Shown: one piece after another, positions 16,012 to 24,777 of the stretch
Layout: each line of letters starts with the position of its first letter
Numbering within the stretch: position 1 is the stretch's first letter
From: Lachnospiraceae bacterium
GTDB taxonomy: Bacteria > Bacillota > Clostridia > Lachnospirales > Lachnospiraceae
Assembly (NCBI GenBank): GCA_017431515.1
Contig: JAFRKV010000037.1
Location: forward strand, 41,965-105,964
Direction: 5' to 3'
Length of the DNA: 64,000 bases
The notes under the pieces: generated by a model
The model's input: only the letters and a program-made list of their open reading frames with translations
Database searches by the model: none
What the model was told of the DNA's origin: nothing
Position numbers and translations under genes: made by a program

Positions 16012-16761
16012 TCAAAATTCAAACACCTGGTTTTCCTGCGTAATATCCACAATGCGATCCGTGAAACTCTTGTTGTCGCTCCTCGACTTGTAAAGAGGGA
16101 TCAGTCCCAGTTGCTGCCACATATGCATCGGAAACACATGATCCGCCATCACCTTTTTCATGAAATAATCAAACCCCAGAAACTGGTCCGGTCCGAGTCT
16201 CGGATCCATCACCACAAACGCATAGTTGACAAGTTTCCCTTCCAGATAGCGTAATTGGTGCTTGTATTCTTTTTCCGATCTGCCGTTTACCAGTTCTCCG
16301 ACGCCCTGCATCTGCCACCAGTGGAGATCTCCGGCGTGATAGATCGTCCGTCCTTCCGCCTCCACCACAAAAGCAACTCCTTCATCCGTAGAACGCAAGG
16401 TGTGGATCTTCAGATCGTCCACTTCATAATCCGAGATCGGCGTCACGTACTTCACGCACGCTTTGACCTGCTCAGGCGAAAAGCCGTGTTTTTTCAGGAA
16501 GTTTCCGGACATTTTCGTATCTTTGGAAAGGATATAACGGACATACGGTTCCCTTTCCATCACGTGGAGAATATCCATGTCAAAATGGTCGCGGTGTTTA
16601 TGGCTTGCGAAAAAATAGACCTTCTTTCCCGCAAGATCAGGCAGATGTCCCGTAAACGGATATTCCGGCATCCGCGCAGGATCGAAATAATCGAAGATGA
16701 GGATCTTCTCTTCAAATTCAACCGCAAACGCACTGTGATGAATATAATGTATCCGTATCAT
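16012..16761 (-). CDS. MBL-fold metal-dependent hydrolase, UlaG-like
   Basis: A 249-aa metallo-beta-lactamase-fold hydrolase. The metal motif is FFASHKHRDHFDMDIL, with further ligands probable in YHAGDLHWWQ and VFPMHMW. UlaG is an L-ascorbate 6-phosphate lactonase, but most relatives are of unknown specificity. I chose the ATG at 16761 (AGGGGA nine bases upstream); a TTG two codons earlier is less likely. It lies 31 nt after malQ and is probably the last gene of the sucrose/glucan operon, though I see no terminator after it. Confidence 0.75.
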   Translation of the reverse strand: MIRIHYIHHSAFAVEFEEKILIFDYFDPARMPEYPFTGHLPDLAGKKVYFFASHKHRDHFDMDILHVMEREPYVRYILSKDTKMSGNFLKKHGFSPEQVKACVKYVTPISDYEVDDLKIHTLRSTDEGVAFVVEAEGRTIYHAGDLHWWQMQGVGELVNGRSEKEYKHQLRYLEGKLVNYAFVVMDPRLGPDQFLGFDYFMKKVMADHVFPMHMWQQLGLIPLYKSRSDNKSFTDRIVDITQENQVFEF

Positions 16762-16792
16762 ACGCAAATTCCCCTAAAACAATCACTGCCGT

Positions 16793-18283
16793 TTAGGTAC
16801 CGGAAGATCTCTTCCGTCCGAACAGCTGCATCTGCTTCGCAATCTTCTTCGCCAGCGCCGCATTGCAGCTTCCCTCTTTCGCGCGCCACTTCCAGTTGGT
16901 GCCGAGGGTGGAGGGAACATTCATCCGCGCTTCGCCGCCGAGGCCCAACAGATCCTGCATCGTCACGATCACGGTGTCTCCGACGGAACTCCACGCGCCG
17001 CGCATCATACCCCAATGATACCCCTCTTCCTTTGTCAGATTCAAGTACTCTTTTGCGTTTTTCACGCTCTCCTTCGGCGCGGATTTCATCCAGCCGTTGA
17101 TCGTGTCATTGTCATGGGTGCCGGTATAGACCACGCAGTAAGACGGATAATTATGGGGCAGATAATCGCCGTCCTCTCTTGTGTCAAAGGCAAACTGCAG
17201 CACCTTCATCCCCGGGAATCCGGAATCCTTCACCAGCTGCATCACAGACGGCGTCAGGTATCCTAAGTCTTCCACGATGATGTTCAGTTTCCCCAGTTTC
17301 TTTTCCAATACATGAAACAGTTCAATCCCGGGGCCTTTCATCCATTTTCCGTTTTTCGCGGTCTTTGCTTTTCCGGGAATCGCGTAGAAGGAATCAAAGG
17401 CGCGGAAATGATCGATCCGCACGGTGTCGTATCGTTTGGAAAGTCCCTGCACCCGGCGGATCCACCAGTCATAATCCTGTTTTTTCATCACATCCCACCG
17501 GTAAAGCGGATTCCCCCAGAACTGTCCCGTGGCGGAAAACGCATCCGGCGGGCAGCCCGCCACCTTCGTCATGGCCAGCTTCTCATCCAGCATAAAAAGT
17601 TCCGGCTCCGTCCAGACATCGGCAGAGTCCGCCGCCACATAGATCGGCACATCCCCGATGATTTTGATCCCTTTGCTGTTGGCGTATGCTTTGAGTTTCT
17701 CCCACTGTGCAAAGAACAAAAACTGGATCGCCTTGTAAAACGCGATCTCTTCGGCGTATTGTTTCCTCGCCGCTTTCAACGCTTTCTCCTCCCGGAATTT
17801 CAACGGTTTTTCCCATTCCATCCAGGATTTCCCGTGATGCGCGTCCTTCTCTGCCATAAAAAGCGCATAGTCATCCAGCCACGCCTTCTGCTTCCTGCCG
17901 AATGCCGCCAAAGCCTGGGGCTGTTTTTTCGCGAGACGGTCACAGGCGATCTTCAACACCTGAAAACGGTTTTGATACAGGATGCCGTAATCCACCGCTT
18001 CCGGATCATTCCCCCAGGGATACCGCAGGATCTCCTCTTTTTTCAGAAGACCGTCCTTCACCAGCAGATCCAGATCGATAAAATACGGATTTCCGGCATA
18101 ACCGGAAAAAGACTGATAGGGAGAATCGCCGTAGCTGGTGGGTCCCACCGGAAGCATCTGCCAATACGTCTGCTCCGCCTTTTCCAGAAAATCCACAAAC
18201 CGGTATGCTTCCTTTCCCATCGTGCCGATCCCGTAGGGTGACGGCAGGGACGACAAATGCATCAAAACGCCGCTTGTTCTCAT
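16793..18283 (-). CDS. malQ: 4-alpha-glucanotransferase (amylomaltase, GH77)
   Basis: A 496-aa cytoplasmic GH77 enzyme that transfers maltosyl and longer alpha-1,4-glucan units, releasing glucose. Family landmarks are RTSGVLMHLSSLPSPYGIGT at the N-terminus, IIGDVPIYVAADSADVW, the nucleophile Asp in VRIDHFRAFDSFYAIP, the acid/base Glu in IIVEDLGYLTPSV, and YTGTHDNDTINGW. Length is normal. The start has GAAGGAGGACATGACTT upstream. Lying downstream of amylosucrase, it would recycle the alpha-1,4-glucan that enzyme makes from sucrose. Confidence 0.95.
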   Translation of the reverse strand: MRTSGVLMHLSSLPSPYGIGTMGKEAYRFVDFLEKAEQTYWQMLPVGPTSYGDSPYQSFSGYAGNPYFIDLDLLVKDGLLKKEEILRYPWGNDPEAVDYGILYQNRFQVLKIACDRLAKKQPQALAAFGRKQKAWLDDYALFMAEKDAHHGKSWMEWEKPLKFREEKALKAARKQYAEEIAFYKAIQFLFFAQWEKLKAYANSKGIKIIGDVPIYVAADSADVWTEPELFMLDEKLAMTKVAGCPPDAFSATGQFWGNPLYRWDVMKKQDYDWWIRRVQGLSKRYDTVRIDHFRAFDSFYAIPGKAKTAKNGKWMKGPGIELFHVLEKKLGKLNIIVEDLGYLTPSVMQLVKDSGFPGMKVLQFAFDTREDGDYLPHNYPSYCVVYTGTHDNDTINGWMKSAPKESVKNAKEYLNLTKEEGYHWGMMRGAWSSVGDTVIVTMQDLLGLGGEARMNVPSTLGTNWKWRAKEGSCNAALAKKIAKQMQLFGRKRSSGT

Positions 18284-18298
18284 AAGTCATGTCCTCCT

Positions 18299-18898
18299 TC
18301 ATTCATAACAGTCCGCAAGTCCGCGGTTGGGAAACGCCATCCGTCCCTCCGCGGAGCAAAAAATCCAGAAAAAAAAGTGTTCCGTCGCATCAATGGAGTG
18401 CCGGTCCGCACCGGCATTCAGCGCCACATAGCTGCGATCCGACGATGAGCGATCCGGCAGTCCCGCCGCCTTTCCCTGATAATACAGATACTCGCTGGGG
18501 TACCTTACCTTCTTTCCCAGCATCGTGCCGGAAAGCTCTGCCGTATAATCATCCCAGACATACGCCGTCTTCTGATCCGGCAGGAAAAACGCCGTCGGGA
18601 TCTTCTGCCCCGCCATGACCTGCTGCAGCCGGATCTCATACTCCTCCGGCGCCACATATTCCACCGTCACGGGGATCCCGCTTCTCCTGGAAAACAGTTC
18701 TCCCATCTGCGTCCAGATGGACTGACAGTCACTGTCCGTATGCAGGTAGTAGATATAGGCGTCCTCCGGTTCTCCGGTCTCAATGACAGTCGTTTGCTGC
18801 GCAGCCGAAGTTTCTTCTTCGATTTCGGTTTGGCCGCCGCAGCCGCAGAGCAGCAGAAAGGCTGCCACCAGCGCTGCCGCAATCACTCTTTTATTCAT
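18299..18898 (-). CDS. Short lipoprotein resembling a fragment of a sugar-binding protein
   Basis: A 199-aa predicted lipoprotein. The signal is MNKRVIAAALVAAFLLLCGC, with the lipid-modified Cys most likely Cys20. The mature part (YIYYLHTDSDCQSIWTQMGE, then SGIPVTVEYVAPEEYEIRLQ) resembles the first lobe of family 1 extracellular solute-binding proteins, which are normally 400-450 aa. The C-terminal half is missing. The ATG at 18898 overlaps the amylosucrase stop by 8 nt and malQ begins 15 nt after the stop, so it is held tightly in the operon. It is either a truncated binding protein or a specialised short form; I cannot say which. Confidence 0.65.
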   Translation of the reverse strand: MNKRVIAAALVAAFLLLCGCGGQTEIEEETSAAQQTTVIETGEPEDAYIYYLHTDSDCQSIWTQMGELFSRRSGIPVTVEYVAPEEYEIRLQQVMAGQKIPTAFFLPDQKTAYVWDDYTAELSGTMLGKKVRYPSEYLYYQGKAAGLPDRSSSDRSYVALNAGADRHSIDATEHFFFWIFCSAEGRMAFPNRGLADCYE

Positions 18899-20738
18899 AG
18901 GTCTTCCAAAGCCAGCAGAAGGCGTAAGGCGGCAGTTCGATCCGGTTGGGATCCGCTTTTTTATTTTTGAACAGGTCCTTATAAGGCTCTGACTCCCCTG
19001 TCCAGACGATCTGCGGCAGATAACTGAAGTTGAAAAATGCCAGCAGCTTCTCGCCCTCATAGTAGCGGCCGATCCCCAGCACATGATCATTTCCCAGCGG
19101 AATGATCCAGGTGTCCGCGCCGCTTTCAAAGACCTTCCGTTCTCCGCGCAGCCGGTACAGTTTCTCCAGTGCCATATAGATCCGGCCTTCTCTGGTGTTT
19201 TTCTTCCTGCGGTTTTTCGCCGCATCCCAGTCGAATTTCCCGCGGTGGAGATATCTGCTGTCGCTCCATTTCAGCGGATTCTCGTGATAGGTATAGTCAT
19301 TGAGCTGACCGATCTCATCACCGCTGTAAAGCACAGGAATGCCGGACAGCGTAAAGAGAAACGCATGGAGCATGATGTCAAGATCGATGCCGCGCTTTTC
19401 CTTCTCAATGTTTTTCTCATATTCCGCCGCCTCGATCCCGCAGAGGGACGCCGTCGTCCCGCAGAGTCTGGCATCTCCCAGCCTGGGATCGTCATTATAA
19501 AGTTCTCCTCTGGATTCACTCCCGTAGATATACCCGCGGAAGAAATCGTTCAGGAATTTTTTATGCTCTTTTTCCGTGATACCGAAGCCTTTTAAAAAGC
19601 CGAAATCCAGTCCCCACCCGATATCATCGTGACAGCGCCGATAGTTCAGGAATACATAATCCTTCGGCAGCGCAAACACGGTGCCCAGCTGGTGCTGTAA
19701 GAGCCGCACGTCCTGTGTCGCCACGGTATGCCAGGTGGTCGCCATGGTGGTCACATTGTAAAGCATATGACATTCCGGCTTCTCCACGCTTCCGAAATAC
19801 GGCACCACTTCCTTCGGTTCCATCACCACTTCGCCCAGCAGCAGCGTTCCCGGACAGACGATCTCCGCCGCGATCCGCATCATCCGCACCAGCGAATGCA
19901 CCTCCGGCAGATTACGGCAGGTGGTGCCCAGTGTCTTCCAGATATAGGGCACCGCGTCCAGACGCACGATATCCACGCCGCAGTTGCAAAGATACAGCAT
20001 ATTCGCGGTCATGTCATTAAAGACGGTGGGATTGCGGTAATTGAGATCCCATTGATAGGGATAAAAGGTGGTCATGACCACCTGATTCGCCTCCGGACAC
20101 CAGGTGAAATTCCCCGGCGCCGTCTGCGGAAACACCTGGGGCACCGTCTTTTCATATTCGTTCGGGATATCCCAGTGTTCATAAAAGAAAAAGCGCTCGC
20201 GGTATCCCGGCTCTCCCTTCTTTGCCCGAACCGCCCAGTCATGATCCTCACTGGTATGGTTCATGACAAAATCCAGACAGACGCTGATCCCTTCCTGATG
20301 CAGTTCGTCGGAAAGCGCCGCCAGCTCGTCGATATCCCCCAGTTTCGGATCTACGCTGCGAAAATCGGAAACCGCATAACCGCCGTAACTGCGACCCTCC
20401 GGACTCTTTAAAAGCGGCATCAGATGCAGATAATTCACGCCGGTTTCTTTGATATACGGCAGCTGCTCCCGCACCCCCTCCAGGGTATCCGCAAAGCAGT
20501 CCACATACATGAGCATCCCGAGACGTTTGTTGTCACGATACCACCCCGGATCGGCGGTTCGCTTTTTATCCCAGGCCTTCAGGGTTTTGCTCCGCATTTT
20601 TTCGTACTTTTCCAGCATGGAGCAAAAGTAGGCAAACGCCTGCATATCATTGTGGTACAATTCACAATACAGCCATTTCAGTTCATCGTAATACTGCGCA
20701 AGCCGTTCATTAAAACCGTTTGTTTTTTTCTCCGCCAT
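18891..20738 (-). CDS. Amylosucrase (GH13_4)
   Basis: A 615-aa GH13 enzyme that transfers glucose from sucrose to an alpha-1,4-glucan, releasing fructose. It has the long all-alpha N-terminal domain of amylosucrases and RDNKRLGMLMYVDCFADTLE at the start of the barrel. The nucleophile Asp is in VDIVRLDAVPYIWK, the acid/base Glu in LLLGEVVMEP, and the transition-state Asp in RRCHDDIGWG. These match amylosucrase better than sucrose phosphorylase, which is about 490 aa. No signal peptide is present, so it acts on imported sucrose. The ATG at 20738 follows GAGGTGAACAAG and lies 10 nt after the GH32 stop. Confidence 0.85.
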   Translation of the reverse strand: MAEKKTNGFNERLAQYYDELKWLYCELYHNDMQAFAYFCSMLEKYEKMRSKTLKAWDKKRTADPGWYRDNKRLGMLMYVDCFADTLEGVREQLPYIKETGVNYLHLMPLLKSPEGRSYGGYAVSDFRSVDPKLGDIDELAALSDELHQEGISVCLDFVMNHTSEDHDWAVRAKKGEPGYRERFFFYEHWDIPNEYEKTVPQVFPQTAPGNFTWCPEANQVVMTTFYPYQWDLNYRNPTVFNDMTANMLYLCNCGVDIVRLDAVPYIWKTLGTTCRNLPEVHSLVRMMRIAAEIVCPGTLLLGEVVMEPKEVVPYFGSVEKPECHMLYNVTTMATTWHTVATQDVRLLQHQLGTVFALPKDYVFLNYRRCHDDIGWGLDFGFLKGFGITEKEHKKFLNDFFRGYIYGSESRGELYNDDPRLGDARLCGTTASLCGIEAAEYEKNIEKEKRGIDLDIMLHAFLFTLSGIPVLYSGDEIGQLNDYTYHENPLKWSDSRYLHRGKFDWDAAKNRRKKNTREGRIYMALEKLYRLRGERKVFESGADTWIIPLGNDHVLGIGRYYEGEKLLAFFNFSYLPQIVWTGESEPYKDLFKNKKADPNRIELPPYAFCWLWKTYE

Positions 20739-20748
20739 CTTGTTCACC

Positions 20749-22002
20749 TCAAATAAAAAATCGTTCCATGCGTAACGTCGTTTCTTCTTTCCCGATTCCG
20801 GGCAAAAGCACCGTGATCTCCTCCTGCTCCTGTGCAAAGTTCTCCGAGCGGATCTCACCCGTTGTATCGCAAAACAACTCGCAGCTGTAACGGTCCAAAA
20901 GCAGGGTGTAGCTTTTGGCCTCCCCTTTCAGAAGCACAAGGGAGGCATGCTCCTGCGTCTCTGTACGGATCCTCACTTTTTGATCATGCGCCAAAATCCT
21001 GGTTTCTTCCTGCTTCTTCGCCGATGAAAACAATTCCCTCACCGGACGTTGCAAAAGCCTTCCGTCCTGCAGAAAAAGCTCCCGCGGCAGCGTCATCTGT
21101 CCTGCTGTTTTCCGGCCCTTCGTCTTCTCTTCCACGGTGTCCCAATTCTGCATCCAGCCAATCAGAATGCGGCGTCCGTCTGATGCCTCGGTGGTCTGTG
21201 GCGCATAAAAATCGGGGCCGAGATCGATCTGCTGCATGCTCCTGGGATGAAACCGCCAGGTCTTTTCATTCAGTTCCCCGAGATAGGCGACGCTTTTTCC
21301 TCCCATGGGACTCACAAGCAAAACAGTCATTCCGTCAAGGCGGAAAAGATCCGGACATTCCAGCATCACACCGGCGCCTTTTTCTCCCTGAAACAGCACG
21401 GACGTAAAGATCCACGTTTCGCTGTCATCGGAAGAAAAAAGCAGGAGTTCTCCGTCACCCTCCGCGTTTCTGGCCGATACCAGCATGCGGTAAATCCCGC
21501 TGTCCTCTCTCCATACCTTCGGATCACGAAAATCCTGCAGCGCATATCCGTTCGGCAGCTTCGACGGATCGATCACAGGATTCACCGTAGATTTTTCGTA
21601 ATCCCTGCCATCTCCCCATGCCATGCATTGCACCTGCAGTTCTTCAGCCCGGGTCACGCCGGTATAAAAAAGCTTCTGCCGTCCGTCCTCCATGGTCAGC
21701 GCGGTTCCGGAGAAACAACCGTCTTTGTCATAGTCCTGATCCGGCGCCATGGCGCAGGGCAGATACGCCCAATGCAAAAGATCCGATGAAACCGCATGTC
21801 CCCAGTGCATCAGTCCCCAGGTGGTCTGATAGGGCGTATACTGATAAAAGAGATGATACCGGTCTTGGTAAAAAGAAAAGCCGTTGGGGTCATTCATCCA
21901 GCCGCAGTATGGGGTCAGATGCACATGCGCCCTTTCCTGATCCGTAATCTCCTTCGCCCTTTTTTCTTCGTACGCTCTCGCTTCTTTAAGTGGTCCCGTC
22001 AT
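20749..22002 (-). CDS. scrB: GH32 sucrose(-6-phosphate) hydrolase / fructanase
   Basis: A 417-aa cytoplasmic beta-fructosidase. The GH32 motifs are WMNDPNGFSFYQDRYHLFYQ (nucleophile Asp), DFRDPKVW (transition-state Asp) and MLECPDLF (acid/base Glu). Sucrose, sucrose 6-phosphate or short fructans are possible substrates. Because import here is by ABC transporter and not PTS, unphosphorylated sucrose is the likeliest. I chose the ATG at 22002, with AGAGG at the right distance; a more upstream ATG would add a basic run inside the YesL gene. It overlaps YesL by 17 nt. Confidence 0.88.
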   Translation of the reverse strand: MTGPLKEARAYEEKRAKEITDQERAHVHLTPYCGWMNDPNGFSFYQDRYHLFYQYTPYQTTWGLMHWGHAVSSDLLHWAYLPCAMAPDQDYDKDGCFSGTALTMEDGRQKLFYTGVTRAEELQVQCMAWGDGRDYEKSTVNPVIDPSKLPNGYALQDFRDPKVWREDSGIYRMLVSARNAEGDGELLLFSSDDSETWIFTSVLFQGEKGAGVMLECPDLFRLDGMTVLLVSPMGGKSVAYLGELNEKTWRFHPRSMQQIDLGPDFYAPQTTEASDGRRILIGWMQNWDTVEEKTKGRKTAGQMTLPRELFLQDGRLLQRPVRELFSSAKKQEETRILAHDQKVRIRTETQEHASLVLLKGEAKSYTLLLDRYSCELFCDTTGEIRSENFAQEQEEITVLLPGIGKEETTLRMERFFI

Positions 22003-22702
22003 CTGCTGCATCCTCTTTTGTTTGCGCCGGTTCCTCCGTTTCAACCGTTTCGGCCGGGTCCTGTTCTACTGAAGCTTCGTCATCTTCTTCCTTCCGCGCA
22101 ATCATCTTTTTGATCACCGGATGGTACACCAGCGCCGAAAAATACGCCGGAAGCGACAGCCCGAACAGGAAAAACAGTGGCAGTAATTTCCAGGACTGGG
22201 AAAGCACAAAGGTGGTCACAAACCAGATCGCGGCCATCAAAAGCGTCCGCGGGAAGGATCCCAGTCCAAGCCGGATCGCATTGCGAAACGCACCTGCAAA
22301 GCCGCAGTCAAACCGGGCCAGCACAGGAAAAATCCAAACGAATAACAGGTAACTGATGAATAACAGTACCCAGAGCGGGATCATCAGCATCCGAAGGGGA
22401 CTGTCATTCTGTCCCACCAGGGCGTGATAATCAAACCAAAGAAAGGCTGCGATCAGCAGAAAGACAATCCAGACACCCGTGGAGGTTTTCAGGTTTCCGC
22501 GAAACTGCGCGAAGTACCGTTTCCACAAGTGTCCGTCTTCTCCCTCCATCATCTTCATGATCATATAATGCATGGAAGAAAGCGCTGCACCGATGGTGAT
22601 GACCGGAATGCAGCAGATCGCCGTCATGATATTCAAGAGTAATAAGGTAAGCAGATTACTTAGAGCCCGCATAAGCGGGCCCTCAGCACTAAAGAATTTC
22701 AT
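21986..22702 (-). CDS. YesL/DUF624 membrane protein
   Basis: A 238-aa membrane protein of the DUF624 (YesL) family, commonly found inside sugar ABC-transporter operons and of unknown function. Four to five hydrophobic segments are seen between residues 13 and 190 (LTLLLLNIMTAICCIPVITI, LLFISYLLFVWIFPVLARF). A long acidic cytoplasmic tail (EEDDEASVEQDPAETVET) is dispensable-looking. It lies 7 nt after the inner-membrane permease gene. Its place in the operon suggests a role in assembly or regulation of the transporter, but this is inference. Confidence 0.85.
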   Translation of the reverse strand: MKFFSAEGPLMRALSNLLTLLLLNIMTAICCIPVITIGAALSSMHYMIMKMMEGEDGHLWKRYFAQFRGNLKTSTGVWIVFLLIAAFLWFDYHALVGQNDSPLRMLMIPLWVLLFISYLLFVWIFPVLARFDCGFAGAFRNAIRLGLGSFPRTLLMAAIWFVTTFVLSQSWKLLPLFFLFGLSLPAYFSALVYHPVIKKMIARKEEDDEASVEQDPAETVETEEPAQTKEDAADDGTT

Positions 22703-22709
22703 GTAAATC

Positions 22710-23597
22710 TTATCCCTTTACGGCGCCCTCAATCATACCGCTCATGATCTGTTTCTGCGCGATCAGGAAAATAATGATCATCGGCAGAATCGCCAGCAGC
22801 GCGGCTGTCAGGATCAGATCCCACTGTTTGACATAGGAACCGACGAACGCCTGCACTGCCACCGGAAGGGTTTTCACCTTTCCGTTCTGACCGAGCATCA
22901 AAGACGGCAGAAGGTAATCGTTCCAGATCCACATGCCGTTCAGGATCGTCACCGTGGTAATGACCGGCGTCAGCAGTGGGAAGATCACGCGGAAGAAGGT
23001 TCCTTCCGGAGAGCAACCGTCGATGGAAGCCGCTTCCTCAAGATCATACGGAACACCCTTGATAAAGCCGGCCAGGATAAATACGGTCATAGCCCCGCCG
23101 AAACCGCAGTACGCGAAAACGATGCCCGGGATAGACTGCAGCATGCTGATGCCAATGAATTTGCCGACATCACGGAATGTGGAGATCAGCGGAAGCATGA
23201 CCACCTGGAAAGGAATGATCATGGATGCGATAAATACCATGTAGATCGCTGCCGACCATTTTTTCCGATTGTTGCGGCTGATGACCCATGCCGCCATGGC
23301 GCCGAACAATGCAAGCAGCACCAGCGAGATCACCGTAATCACGGCCGAAGTTCCGAACGCATACCAGAAATTGAAATTGGAGTTCGTGATGACCGCGTTC
23401 AGGTTTGTGATCAACTGTTTAAAAGAGGTTCCTGCAAAACTGATGGGGTTTTCCACGATGGAGCTCTGTGCCTTGAAGGCGTTCAATACCACCAGATAGA
23501 ACGGGAACAATACATACGCCGCCACACCGATGCCAATGACGGTGCAGAGAACCGCACGGACTTTTGCTTCTTTTCCTACCTGTCTTCCTTCACCCAT
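22710..23597 (-). CDS. Sugar ABC transporter permease (MalG type)
   Basis: A 295-aa permease of the carbohydrate uptake transporter-1 family. It has six membrane segments and the EAA loop EAASIDGCSPEGTFFRVI that contacts the ATPase. Its start codon shares one base with the stop of the partner permease gene (TAATG), so both are made in step. No ATPase gene is present in the locus; a shared MsmK-type ATPase encoded elsewhere is the usual solution in Firmicutes. Substrate is inferred as sucrose from the neighbouring sucrase and amylosucrase. Confidence 0.92.
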   Translation of the reverse strand: MGEGRQVGKEAKVRAVLCTVIGIGVAAYVLFPFYLVVLNAFKAQSSIVENPISFAGTSFKQLITNLNAVITNSNFNFWYAFGTSAVITVISLVLLALFGAMAAWVISRNNRKKWSAAIYMVFIASMIIPFQVVMLPLISTFRDVGKFIGISMLQSIPGIVFAYCGFGGAMTVFILAGFIKGVPYDLEEAASIDGCSPEGTFFRVIFPLLTPVITTVTILNGMWIWNDYLLPSLMLGQNGKVKTLPVAVQAFVGSYVKQWDLILTAALLAILPMIIIFLIAQKQIMSGMIEGAVKG

Positions 23598-24643
23598 TAC
23601 AGTTCCACCTCCTTCCGGTTGGAAATACGCACTTGAATCAAAGAGACAACCGCAAGGATAATAAAGAACAAGACTGCTTTTGCCTGTCCCAGCGCGTAAC
23701 TGTTTTTCGAGATAGCCGTATTATAAATATTCAAGGCCAGCATCTGCGTACCGTTGGTCAGATAACTTCCCATGAAGTCGGGAACAGAACCGGTACCGTT
23801 GGTCAACGCCATGTTCACATCGAACTGTTTGAACGCGGACGTCAGTGTCAGGAAGGTGCAGATGGTAAAGGTCGATGCGATCATCGGGATCTTCACCTGG
23901 AAGAGGGTCTGGATCGGCGTAGCGCCGTCGATCTTTGCCGCTTCCAGCACATCTCCCGGGATCTGTGTCAGACCCGTGATATAGATCAACATGATATATC
24001 CCGCATACTGCCAGATATATACGATTACGATCGCGAATAAAGCGGTGTGTGTCTTCACCAGCATGGAAACATTGCCGGTCAGACTGTTCAACACATTGTT
24101 AAATACGAACTGCCAGATATAGCCCAGTACGATACCGCCGATCAGGTTCGGCAGGAAATAGGAAGCACGGAAGAATCCGCCGCCTTTCAGACCGGACGTG
24201 CAAAGCAGCGCCAGAAGAAATGCCACGAGATTCACCAGCACCATATTCAGTGCCACGAAAATAAACGTGATCAGAATGGACCAGATAAAGGACGGATCCT
24301 TAAACATGGCAATATAATTCTGGAATCCGACCACCTGGGTAAACTTGATACCGGTCCAGTCCGTGAACGAATAGCAGATGCCAAGTACCAGCGGAATGAT
24401 CACGGTGACCACAAAGGTAAATAATAACGGAAACAGGAAGATGAAATAAACGATCTTCCGGTGATGCTTCAGGGTCGGGAACAGATAAAGCCCGACAAAA
24501 AAAACAATGATGCCGATCACAAGTAACGGACCGCGCGCTGTAGATTCGCTACCGGTGAAATCCATCGCCAGCGCCGCAATCAGCATTGCAATACCGGCCA
24601 GGAGGATTCCGATCGAGAGCACTTTTTTCCCAACACTTTCCAT
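23597..24643 (-). CDS. Sugar ABC transporter permease (MalF type)
   Basis: A 348-aa permease with two N-terminal hydrophobic segments (ILLAGIAMLIAALAM, LLVIGIIVFFVGLYL) before the usual six-segment core, and the EAA loop EAAKIDGATPIQTLFQV. I chose the ATG at 24643, which has GGAGGGG six bases upstream; a GTG five codons earlier lies on that ribosome site. It partners the MalG-type permease directly downstream. A stable hairpin separates it from the binding-protein gene. Confidence 0.92.
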   Translation of the reverse strand: MESVGKKVLSIGILLAGIAMLIAALAMDFTGSESTARGPLLVIGIIVFFVGLYLFPTLKHHRKIVYFIFLFPLLFTFVVTVIIPLVLGICYSFTDWTGIKFTQVVGFQNYIAMFKDPSFIWSILITFIFVALNMVLVNLVAFLLALLCTSGLKGGGFFRASYFLPNLIGGIVLGYIWQFVFNNVLNSLTGNVSMLVKTHTALFAIVIVYIWQYAGYIMLIYITGLTQIPGDVLEAAKIDGATPIQTLFQVKIPMIASTFTICTFLTLTSAFKQFDVNMALTNGTGSVPDFMGSYLTNGTQMLALNIYNTAISKNSYALGQAKAVLFFIILAVVSLIQVRISNRKEVEL

Positions 24644-24732
24644 AGAGTACCCCTCCACAATCCAAGATGAACATGCATTGAGGCTGCAGCGTTTCCGCCG
24701 AAGCCCGTAACTTTGGTCTGTCTTTTATGATA

Positions 24733-24754
24733 AGGGGCGGCAACTGCCGCCCCT
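24733..24754 (-). terminator. Stable intercistronic hairpin after the binding-protein gene
   Basis: A 10-2-10 perfect hairpin (AGGGGCGGCA/TGCCGCCCCT) lies between the solute-binding-protein stop (24778) and the MalF-type gene. There is no strong U-run after it, so it is more likely a partial terminator or a 3' stabiliser, which raises binding-protein mRNA over permease mRNA. Confidence 0.65.
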
Positions 24755-24777
24755 ATCAAATTCATAATCCGAATGGA

